A DNA stretch of 5,763 nucleotides from an uncultured Chloroflexota bacterium. Lineage in GTDB: Bacteria > Chloroflexota > Anaerolineae > Aggregatilineales > Phototrophicaceae. Shown here in pieces: positions 1 through 4,986 of this stretch (position 1 is its first letter; the number at the start of each line of letters is the position of its first letter). The position numbers and the translations under genes were made by a program. The notes below the pieces were generated by a model. That model did no database searches, was not told the origin of the DNA, and saw nothing but the letters and a program-made list of their open reading frames with translations. The stretch is from contig CALDGT010000958.1 of NCBI GenBank assembly GCA_937942935.1, positions 1 through 5,763 of the forward strand, read 5' to 3'.

Positions 1-9
1 TGGACACCA

Positions 10-345
10 ATGGCATTATCCAGCCAATGGGCAAATTTCGTGGCAGATAAAGCCAGTTCATCGGCATCGAAAGATTATCTGGTGGACGAAACGGGTATGG
101 TTTGGCACACGTATGTCCCCCCGCCAGATTATAAGCCGTTGTTTGATTATGCCGAGATTAATCGCCAATTTTATGCGTCTATCGGCGAATCAGATAGCCA
201 GATAGACCCCAATACCCCACCCGATGAATTGATGGGGACAGTCAAGAAAATGCTCAATACTGCGCTGGCAAAGCGTATGGATTCTATCACCGTGAAAGAT
301 GATTTAGACCCAAATGACCCACTAAATGAGGTGTTGAAATGGTAA
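10..345 (+). CDS. Hypothetical protein preceding the helicase, possibly 5'-truncated
   Basis: I do not recognise this protein. From the first ATG it is 111 aa, soluble-looking and without transmembrane segments. It has an aromatic and proline-rich middle (about residues 29-55, including VPPPDYKP) and an acidic C-terminus (DDLDPNDPLNEVLKW). The reading frame is open back to base 1, so the ATG at 10 may be internal and the gene may start outside the window. The nine bases before the ATG show no full Shine-Dalgarno, although the initial TGG could be the tail of a GAGGTGG site of the kind used elsewhere here. Its last 7 nt overlap the helicase start, so the two are probably translationally coupled. 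In phages the gene before a DnaB-type helicase is often a replication initiator or helicase loader. That is inference from position only; no such motif is visible. Confidence 0.75.
   Translation: MALSSQWANFVADKASSSASKDYLVDETGMVWHTYVPPPDYKPLFDYAEINRQFYASIGESDSQIDPNTPPDELMGTVKKMLNTALAKRMDSITVKDDLDPNDPLNEVLKW
328..333 (+). promoter_or_regulatory. Shine-Dalgarno site of the helicase gene
   Basis: GAGGTG lies 5 nt before the ATG at 339, inside the end of the upstream gene. It fixes the helicase start at 339 rather than at the later in-frame ATGs (residues 14 and 24). The same GAGGTG-like core recurs before several downstream genes. Confidence 0.7.
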
Positions 346-1712
346 ATAATACAAAACCTGTGAATCGGCAACGCCCAATGCCCGTACCTGTTTCAAAATC
401 AAACGATATGGCGGTGACAGAATTTCCCTACAGCCAAGAGGCGGAGGAAGCCGTCATCGGGAGCATCCTGATAGACGAGCAAGCCTATTATAAATTGGCG
501 ACTTATATCGCCCCGAACTCATTTTTCTTCCCACGCCACATCTACATCTGGGAGGCATTTGAGGCGTTGGTGAATGACCAAACGCCAATAGATATGCTCA
601 CGGTTGCAGACAAACTGAAGGCAATGCGTCGTTTTGATGATGTTGGGAGGGATGCGTATTTAACGCATTTGCTGACCAATATCCCCACATCGCACAATGT
701 TGAGGCATATGCCCAAATCGTGCAAGGTAACGCGGCAAGGCGGATGCTGTTGCAACTCGCGGAAGAAACCAAACACATGGCGATGAACTCGACTATCAGC
801 ATTACCGAACTGATAGCCAATGTGGGGGCGGCAGTGGACAGAACTGCCTCGCAACTACTGACCCCAGAGATAGCGCCTATTGGCAAATACCTAAACGGGT
901 TGCTAGACAAAATCGAAGATGCGACAAAATCGCCGTTGAAGATGGCACTCATGCCAACAGGCGTCGCTGAATTGGATGCGCTGATTGGGGGGTATCAACG
1001 CAAAAAGGTGTATGTGGTGGCAGGACGCACCCATAACGGTAAATCCACACTGGCGTATGCCTCAGCCATTGCCTGTGCCAAAATGGGCAAATCGGTGGCA
1101 ATTTACAACACGGCAGACGGGGATGCAGAATCGGTGATGATGTCGCTCCTCGCCATCGAATCAGGCGTTAGCACACTGGATATGGCGACAGGTGTGACCC
1201 CGCAACAATATCAAGCAATTATCAAAGGGGCAGGCACATTGGCAGAATTGCCAATATTCATCAAATCAGATAAAAACCTGACCCCACGCGGATTGATGTT
1301 ACACGCCCAAGCGATACAATTCGTGCATGGGTTAGACATCATTTTTGTGGATTATGTGCAAGCCATGAGTGGCGCACCAAACCAAACGGATTATGACCGC
1401 AACAAATACATCGCAGAAGCACTGAATAAAATCGCAGATAAACTGAATGTGGCGGTAGTGGAAATGGCACAAATCAACCGAGCAGGGGCAAATGGAGTGC
1501 CAAATGTGTCACACATCGAAGGCAGTGGGAAATATGAGCAATTCGCCTCGGTAGTGGTCATCGCCTATAAAGAGAATCTGTATAAACCAGATGCACCAGC
1601 CGACAAACTATCATTCTTGGTGCAAAAGAATCGTGTCTCAGGACGAACAGGGACAGCACATGCGCGAATGAATTTACAAACCACCGCGCTCACCGATTGG
1701 CATGGGGATTAA
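339..1712 (+). CDS. dnaB: DnaB-family replicative DNA helicase
   Basis: This is a hexameric 5'-3' replicative helicase of the DnaB family that would unwind DNA at the element's fork and recruit primase. Its 457 aa is close to the usual length. Residues 1-23 are a low-complexity leader. Residues 28-150 are the N-terminal DnaB domain, opening with the typical SQEAEEAVIGSILID. A linker leads to the RecA-like C-terminal domain from about 205 (PTGVAELDALIGGYQ). Walker A is GRTHNGKST (229-237, K235). Walker B is DIIFVDYVQ (333-341, D338). The H3 glutamine is Q378 in AQINR. The H4 region is GSGKYEQFAS (395-404), and the finger motif KNR is at 430-432. Oddities: the H1a segment reads YNTADGD (256-262) where the family has FSLEM with its catalytic Glu, and the RESG of H4 is EGSG. 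The family call is firm; full activity is inferred. A hairpin follows 3 nt after the stop. Confidence 0.95.
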   Translation: MVNNTKPVNRQRPMPVPVSKSNDMAVTEFPYSQEAEEAVIGSILIDEQAYYKLATYIAPNSFFFPRHIYIWEAFEALVNDQTPIDMLTVADKLKAMRRFDDVGRDAYLTHLLTNIPTSHNVEAYAQIVQGNAARRMLLQLAEETKHMAMNSTISITELIANVGAAVDRTASQLLTPEIAPIGKYLNGLLDKIEDATKSPLKMALMPTGVAELDALIGGYQRKKVYVVAGRTHNGKSTLAYASAIACAKMGKSVAIYNTADGDAESVMMSLLAIESGVSTLDMATGVTPQQYQAIIKGAGTLAELPIFIKSDKNLTPRGLMLHAQAIQFVHGLDIIFVDYVQAMSGAPNQTDYDRNKYIAEALNKIADKLNVAVVEMAQINRAGANGVPNVSHIEGSGKYEQFASVVVIAYKENLYKPDAPADKLSFLVQKNRVSGRTGTAHARMNLQTTALTDWHGD

Positions 1713-1715
1713 AAC

Positions 1716-1750
1716 AAAAACCCCTCTGAGGGGTAAGCAGAAGGGCTTTT
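1716..1750. terminator. Hairpin after the helicase gene, terminator-like, best on the minus strand
   Basis: The arms 1716-1728 (AAAAACCCCTCTG) and 1738-1750 (CAGAAGGGCTTTT) enclose a 9-nt loop. Read as plus-strand RNA the stem has two A/C mismatches (1720/1746 and 1724/1742). Read as minus-strand RNA both become G-U wobbles, so all 13 positions pair, and the stem runs into a T-rich tract (TTTTTGTTTT). This fits an intrinsic terminator for leftward transcription. On the plus strand the ending CTTTT gives at best a weaker stop for the helicase transcript. A smaller alternative hairpin, ACCCC-TCTGA-GGGGT (1720-1734), is mutually exclusive with the large one. Confidence 0.6.
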
Positions 1751-1753
1751 GCA

Positions 1754-1791
1754 TCTAACATCTATGTGTGTAATTTAGCACAGACGTTAGA
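1754..1791. repeat. Imperfect inverted repeat in the intergenic region
   Basis: The left arm 1754-1766 (TCTAACATCTATG) and right arm 1779-1791 (CACAGACGTTAGA) match at 11 of 13 positions around a 12-nt centre. The two mismatches (1760/1785 and 1764/1781) are A/C on the plus strand, hence U-G wobbles in a minus-strand RNA. The element covers the spacer and -10 of the possible minus-strand promoter, so it may be an operator or an RNA stem. It shares the hexamer TAACAT (1756-1761) with the operator-like dyad at 1815-1835. Confidence 0.4.
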
Positions 1792-1800
1792 AATTGTCAA
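1772..1800 (-). promoter_or_regulatory. Possible minus-strand promoter
   Basis: On the minus strand a perfect TTGACA (complement of 1795-1800) is followed after 17 nt by TAAATT (complement of 1772-1777), which matches TATAAT at 4 of 6 positions. It is preceded by TGC, an extended -10 TGn element. Transcription would start near 1765 and meet the hairpin at 1750-1716 at once, giving an RNA of only about 50 nt with no coding capacity. The -35 is excellent and the -10 is mediocre. No minus-strand gene depends on it. Confidence 0.35.
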
Positions 1801-1808
1801 TTAGCCAC

Positions 1809-1838
1809 TTGTAAATAACATATCTCCTATGTTATAAT
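1809..1838 (+). promoter_or_regulatory. Sigma70-type extended -10 promoter of the downstream operon
   Basis: TTGTAA (1809-1814, 4 of 6 matches to TTGACA) is separated by 18 nt from a perfect TATAAT (1833-1838), which carries the extended -10 element TGT (1830-1832). The start site would be near 1844-1846. This is the only strong plus-strand promoter in the gap and sits just before the run of genes that fills the rest of the window, so it probably drives them all. The overlapping dyad suggests repression. Confidence 0.7.
1815..1835. promoter_or_regulatory. Perfect dyad overlapping the -10: probable operator
   Basis: The arms ATAACATA (1815-1822) and TATGTTAT (1828-1835) are exact reverse complements around the 5-bp centre TCTCC. 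The dyad fills the promoter spacer and covers the first three bases of the -10. The length and arm spacing suit a dimeric helix-turn-helix repressor. A bound protein would block RNA polymerase. The regulator is not in this window. As RNA the dyad would lie upstream of the predicted start, so a DNA-binding role is favoured over a transcript hairpin. Confidence 0.6.
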
Positions 1839-1850
1839 AAAGAGGTATTG

Positions 1851-1889
1851 ATGAGCAACACCAGATTATCCGACACAAGCCGAAAGTGA
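1851..1889 (+). other. Possible 12-aa leader ORF, in frame with the next gene
   Basis: An ATG at 1851, 5 nt after AGAGG (1841-1845), opens the peptide MSNTRLSDTSRK, which ends at TGA 1887-1889. The frame is the same as that of the 82-aa gene starting at 1899, so only this TGA separates the two. For translation: the good SD-ATG spacing and a stop within the next gene's ribosome-binding area, as for coupling. Against: the predicted transcription start (about 1845) would leave the AGAGG out of the mRNA. It may equally be the remnant of a longer N-terminus. Confidence 0.25.
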
Positions 1890-1898
1890 GAAAATGAT

Positions 1899-2147
1899 AT
1901 GGCAGATATTTTACCAGCAGAAGAAACCGAACAAGATTGCGTCATCCCGCGTCCGTATGAATCGCTCAGTGATGCGGATGCGGTTTGGTTGCGCGACCAA
2001 TTGGAAATCGTCAATGAACGTGTGAGTGATATTTATGCTCACGACTATGATGCTATCCCCGCCGACTTGGATGCGGTCAACAGCGCATATATCGCCCTCG
2101 AAATGGAACTGGCGATGCGCGGTCTGGCAGATGAGGATGGTGAATGA
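1899..2147 (+). CDS. Small, highly acidic, lysine-free hypothetical protein
   Basis: This is an unrecognised 82-aa protein, the first full gene after the promoter. By hand count it has 22 Asp/Glu against 4 Arg and no Lys, for a net charge near -18. The sequence looks mostly helical (about residues 22-48 and 55-76). There is one Cys (14) and no transmembrane segment. Its ribosome-binding site is weak (GTGAG, 8 nt before the ATG). The stop TGA shares bases with the next gene's ATG, so the two are coupled. The strong acidity and first-gene position recall DNA-mimic proteins such as phage Ocr. That is an analogy from composition only; an acidic adaptor or scaffold is just as possible. Confidence 0.75.
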   Translation: MADILPAEETEQDCVIPRPYESLSDADAVWLRDQLEIVNERVSDIYAHDYDAIPADLDAVNSAYIALEMELAMRGLADEDGE

Positions 2148-2605
2148 TGGTCATCAAAGTGGAATATCCCCTCACCATCGCCCTCAATGAAGACGATTTG
2201 TTGGCTATGCAAATTGGACATCCAGATATACTCAAAGCGGTGGAAGTCCGCCTTGCCACCCTCAAAGAAGAGGCAGACCTTGCCCTCGCGCAAGTGAACG
2301 ACTTGCTCAATGACGGCTATACCATGATTTTCCGTGAACGGGTGAAAGATATACAAAGTGAGTCGTTGCACCTGTTCTTTTATCGTCCACCGCTCCCCGC
2401 CGAAACGGTTGAGCAAACCGCCATCAAGGAAGCGATTCGGCTATATAACAACCCGCCAGCGATGGATGGGGCAGGGGAACATCCCGACACGATTCGCTTG
2501 CGGTTGGTGATGGAAACCTTGTTCAAGACAGGACTGTATCCAGATGCCACCAATGACGACACGCAAAAACTGGTCGCGGTGAATATTGGGGAGGTGGGAT
2601 GGTGA
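2144..2605 (+). CDS. Hypothetical protein, 153 aa
   Basis: I do not recognise this family. The N-terminus (residues 3-14, VIKVEYPLTIAL) looks like a beta strand. It is followed by an amphipathic helical stretch (27-56) rich in Leu, Ala and Glu, then FRERVKDIQSESLHLFFYRPPLP (63-85), and a C-terminal helical part with the basic IRLRLVMETLFKTGLY (117-132). There is no signal peptide, membrane segment or metal motif. The start at 2144 overlaps the previous stop by 4 nt (ATGA). GAGG at 2133-2136 lies 7 nt upstream; ATG 2147 is an alternative start one codon later. The 3' end overlaps the membrane-protein gene. Confidence 0.75.
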   Translation: MMVIKVEYPLTIALNEDDLLAMQIGHPDILKAVEVRLATLKEEADLALAQVNDLLNDGYTMIFRERVKDIQSESLHLFFYRPPLPAETVEQTAIKEAIRLYNNPPAMDGAGEHPDTIRLRLVMETLFKTGLYPDATNDDTQKLVAVNIGEVGW

Positions 2606-2730
2606 TGAAACTGGAAATCCCAACCATCGTGTTAATCGTGGTGGTGTTGGTGGTGGGCTTGCTGATGGATAGCAAGCGCCCCCGCCTGACCATGAAGCAA
2701 GCAGACCGCGCCATTTTTGACGGGAAGTAG
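2599..2730 (+). CDS. Small single-pass membrane protein, 43 aa
   Basis: This short ORF fits exactly between its neighbours. After MVMKLE comes an uninterrupted hydrophobic segment IPTIVLIVVVLVVGLLM (about residues 7-23), then a positively charged tail starting DSKRPR, giving 43 aa ending at TAG 2728-2730. By the positive-inside rule the C-terminus should be cytoplasmic. GGAGG (2590-2594) serves as the ribosome-binding site. The start may be ATG 2599 (4 nt spacing), GTG 2602 (7 nt) or ATG 2605 (10 nt); all overlap the previous stop. There is no lipobox or second membrane helix. It could anchor a complex or modulate a membrane process, but nothing in the sequence identifies its job. It is too short for a classical holin. 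Confidence 0.65.
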   Translation: MVMKLEIPTIVLIVVVLVVGLLMDSKRPRLTMKQADRAIFDGK

Positions 2731-2738
2731 GTGATGTT

Positions 2739-3335
2739 ATGGACGACATGAAACTTATCATTCATCGGAATTTGGATGGGGTCTTGAATGAAACAACACT
2801 CAAGATAATCCAAATCGGGGACACATATTATGTGCCTACTTATGGGAAAGCCAAAAGCATTGAAGCGATGGTCGTGAAAGCCATCAATCGGTATGCGAAT
2901 TCAGCATTTATGGTGACGATTCGCATTGGCAAGTTTGATTTGATGCTGACCTACACCAGCACGCCAGAGACCAAATTGTGCGGGTATCTATTCACCCTGC
3001 GTCATGATGGGGTCATCCTCAGCACTGTGACCGAGAGTCAGGTGCATTATCGGGCGGCGATACGCACCATCCAAAAGCAAACGAGCGTGTGGCTGAAATG
3101 GGCGCGATTCACATTCGATACCAAGAGCCACATTTTCCAGACCTATGGGCTGGTTTGGGCGGATGTGACCGACCTCGCCTCATGGAAGGCATGGGTGTGG
3201 GATTCGTTGTCACGGGGTGGAGTCGCACACATCAAATCCTTAGACGATGCGTGGGAACGCCAAGAAGCCACCCTGATTCCGTTAATCGAAAATGTCATTA
3301 GTGAGGTGAAGCATGAACTCGCCAAGACCGCCTAA
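2739..3335 (+). CDS. Hypothetical protein with Trp-rich C-terminal half, 198 aa
   Basis: This is an unrecognised soluble protein. The first half (residues 4-95) alternates short beta-like strands (MKLIIHR, TLKIIQIGDTYYVPTYG, FMVTIRIGKFDLMLTY, GYLFTLRHDGVIL), suggesting a small beta-rich fold. From about 105 it becomes helical, with seven tryptophans (118, 121, 140, 149, 152, 154, 172) and a closing helix (174-196). AGGTG at 2729-2733 lies 5 nt before the ATG and supports this start; ATG 2748 (Met4) is a weaker alternative. Its 3' end overlaps the next gene by 23 nt, so the two are co-translated. No catalytic motif is apparent. Confidence 0.75.
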   Translation: MDDMKLIIHRNLDGVLNETTLKIIQIGDTYYVPTYGKAKSIEAMVVKAINRYANSAFMVTIRIGKFDLMLTYTSTPETKLCGYLFTLRHDGVILSTVTESQVHYRAAIRTIQKQTSVWLKWARFTFDTKSHIFQTYGLVWADVTDLASWKAWVWDSLSRGGVAHIKSLDDAWERQEATLIPLIENVISEVKHELAKTA

Positions 3336-3918
3336 AGAATTTATCATCGTGCCAGTGGTTGAAACCCCTCTGCTGAACAAATTGTATGAAGAGGGGTGGG
3401 ATGTGGTGCATCTGCAATTTACGGATGCAGGCTTCTTGCGTGGGGTGTTCTCGCGGGATAAAGCCGTCGTGCCAGTGCTTACACCAGAGCCGACCCCCAA
3501 ACCGACTCTCATCAGTGAGGCGACACCCATCACCCCACCAGCGCCCGTCACCGAGCAACCGATTATTCCGCCTGCCCCCGCCCCAGAGCCGACCACCGAC
3601 CAACCCGAAGCGGAATCGGTGGATGAGGCGCACACTGAAGATACGACACCGCCCAAAGGGGATGAGCAACCCGTCATCATTGTGATGCCCAATCTCTACC
3701 CCCCAATGGATTTTGAGACGGAAATGCGCCGTATTCGTGCGGACAACTCACTTTCGCCAATGGAGAAAAATGAGGCGATTAAGAAGGCAGGGAATGAAAT
3801 TGCCCTTGCCAAAGCGCGGATAGCAGGTGAGCAAGCGTGGGATGCGTGGAATCGCCTGTACCCGGTCTCCGAGAACTTTCGCTTTTCATTATTAGAAGAA
3901 AAGGCAGGTGCAAAATGA
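3313..3918 (+). CDS. Three-part protein: small N-terminal domain, Pro-rich linker, charged C-terminus
   Basis: The N-terminal domain (residues about 9-50) runs from EFIIVPVVETPLLNKL through YEEGWDVVHLQF to FLRGVFSRDK. Its strand-helix-GW-strand layout resembles the small DUF4177-type fold, in which a EGW(E/D)VV motif is typical; this is a tentative resemblance. Residues 53-120 form a disordered linker rich in Pro, Thr and Glu, with recurring PEPTP/PAPAPEP units and an acidic second half. Residues 120-201 begin with a strand (PVIIVMPNLYPP) and continue as a charged helix (133-182). The start at 3313 has GAGGTG (3303-3308) 4 nt upstream and overlaps the previous gene by 23 nt; the end overlaps the next start by 4 nt. 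The architecture suggests a tethering protein; its function is unknown. Confidence 0.75.
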   Translation: MNSPRPPKEFIIVPVVETPLLNKLYEEGWDVVHLQFTDAGFLRGVFSRDKAVVPVLTPEPTPKPTLISEATPITPPAPVTEQPIIPPAPAPEPTTDQPEAESVDEAHTEDTTPPKGDEQPVIIVMPNLYPPMDFETEMRRIRADNSLSPMEKNEAIKKAGNEIALAKARIAGEQAWDAWNRLYPVSENFRFSLLEEKAGAK

Positions 3919-4445
3919 CAATATCGCCATTAGAACTGCACCACAAAATCAAAGGGGTACAGCCAGCGCAAATCGAGCAAATTGTCAATCACCTAAAAGA
4001 ATTGACCTTGTTTGGCGATGCAGATTATATCGTCCCCGCCGACATCCAAGACAACCTCGAACCGCTATCGCAATGGTATCCAGATGATGAAAAGACGCAA
4101 GCCGTGTTGGATGAAATTTGGCGCAAAGTGAAAGACATGCACAGCACCACAGGCAAGGCGGTATCGTGGTTGGCAATTCAGCAAGAGATGATACGCGAAT
4201 TGGAAATGCAACGGGATGCGGCAATCATCACGGCAGATGAGGGTATCTATGAGGTTCTCGCCGACCAGGGGATGATGTTACTGGATGCACTTGAAGCGTG
4301 TGGCTGTGATGAGGAAGAAGCAAATATATTTTTGGAGGTCTTTTGCGATGACGCCTCCACCATGCCCGAATCGGCAAAGGAACTGATACGCCAAGCTGTT
4401 CAAATTGTTTATGATGCAGAAATGGAGAAACTGAATCATGGCTGA
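3915..4445 (+). CDS. Hypothetical protein, first of two tandem paralogues (176 aa)
   Basis: The start is ATG 3915, overlapping the previous stop as ATGA, with AGGTG (3906-3910) 4 nt upstream. An in-frame ATG at 3837 lies deep inside the previous gene and has no ribosome-binding site. The protein is acidic and probably all-helical: residues 5-32, 60-104, 108-128 and 132-173. Residues 69-104 align without gaps to residues 59-94 of the next gene's product, with 15 of 36 identities by hand count (W69, M75-H76, T79-G80, Q89, E95-L96, Q99-R100, A103-I104). The C-terminal helix (about 152-173) aligns too. The loop between has three Cys (129, 131, 144) that the paralogue lacks. I do not recognise the family; no enzymatic motif is visible. 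Confidence 0.75.
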   Translation: MTISPLELHHKIKGVQPAQIEQIVNHLKELTLFGDADYIVPADIQDNLEPLSQWYPDDEKTQAVLDEIWRKVKDMHSTTGKAVSWLAIQQEMIRELEMQRDAAIITADEGIYEVLADQGMMLLDALEACGCDEEEANIFLEVFCDDASTMPESAKELIRQAVQIVYDAEMEKLNHG

Positions 4446-4983
4446 CCAACCGACCACGCAACCGAGCGTGACTGAAGCACAACTCAATGCCGTGATGGTC
4501 GTCATCACGGACAAACTCGGCGGGGTATTTGTCACCCCCTCTGCCATTGAACCCATCCTCGAAAGCATGGTGAATGAGAATAATGCCCTCGCGCCCATTG
4601 CTAACACGGTATGGGACATCGCCCAACGGATGCACAAGCAAACAGGCGAAGCACTCACCCTGGTGGCGATGCAAAAAGCGATGATGGACGAACTTCACGC
4701 GCAACGCAATTTTGCAATTAGTAAAGCCACAATTGAGGGGTGGGATAACGGGTTTAAGGACGGACTTCATGCTTCGGAAGAAATGCGTGAGGAGTGGCAG
4801 TTTACCTTTTTTCAGGGTGTGGCGGATAACGAAATTGAAGGGCTTGAAGAAGAGCAGGTTTTAGATTTTGCCGAAATCTTCTACGAAGGGCGTTTGGACG
4901 ACACCGCCAAAAAGATGCTTTATGACCTGATTATTTATGTTCACCAGAAATATGTGGATGAATTGGCAGAGGTGGATATTTAA
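4438..4983 (+). CDS. Hypothetical protein, second of two tandem paralogues (181 aa)
   Basis: This is a paralogue of the preceding gene. They share a core W59...MH(65-66)..TG(69-70)...A.Q(77-79)..M..EL..QR..AI(94), and a C-terminal section around EEEQVLDFAEIF (137-148) and TAKKMLYDLIIYVHQ (156-170). It differs in a Thr/Pro/Gln-rich N-terminus (MADQPTTQPSVT), a central GWDNGFKDGLHASEEMREEW stretch (101-120) and the lack of cysteines. It is acidic and mainly helical. The gene overlaps the previous one by 8 nt, with GGAG (4424-4427) 10 nt before the ATG, and ends 3 nt before the next. The pair could form a heterodimer or serve parallel partners; function unknown. Confidence 0.75.
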   Translation: MADQPTTQPSVTEAQLNAVMVVITDKLGGVFVTPSAIEPILESMVNENNALAPIANTVWDIAQRMHKQTGEALTLVAMQKAMMDELHAQRNFAISKATIEGWDNGFKDGLHASEEMREEWQFTFFQGVADNEIEGLEEEQVLDFAEIFYEGRLDDTAKKMLYDLIIYVHQKYVDELAEVDI

Positions 4984-4986
4984 GCC

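Noticed and set aside
1794..1822. Alternative plus-strand promoter using TTGTCA (1794-1799)
   Set aside because: The best -10 at usual spacing is TAACAT (1816-1821), much poorer than the TGT-TATAAT at 1830-1838.
1894..2025. 43-aa frame from ATG 1894, overlapping the acidic protein gene
   Set aside because: It is wholly inside the acidic protein gene in another frame, only 3 nt from the weak ribosome-binding site, and has random-looking composition.
2045..2416. 123-aa open frame on the minus strand
   Set aside because: It opposes two coupled plus-strand genes with Shine-Dalgarno sites and has no support of its own.
3386..3685. 99-aa open frame on the plus strand, rich in Arg, Pro and Ser
   Set aside because: Out-of-frame reading of the linker region of the 201-aa gene, with no ribosome-binding site; the long frame reflects the biased composition.
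3282..3692. 136-aa Gly/Ser/Val-rich open frame on the minus strand
   Set aside because: It is the complement of the Pro/Thr/Glu-rich linker; the Gly-rich composition is an artefact of reading CCN codons backwards.
3837..3914. N-terminal extension of the first paralogue from ATG 3837
   Set aside because: It would overlap the previous gene by 82 nt. ATG 3915 has AGGTG 4 nt upstream and a typical ATGA overlap, and the paralogue has no matching extension.
4228..4770. 180-aa open frame on the minus strand
   Set aside because: It lies opposite the two paralogue genes, which have proper starts, overlaps and mutual similarity. The minus-strand translation is rich in His and Arg with no family resemblance.
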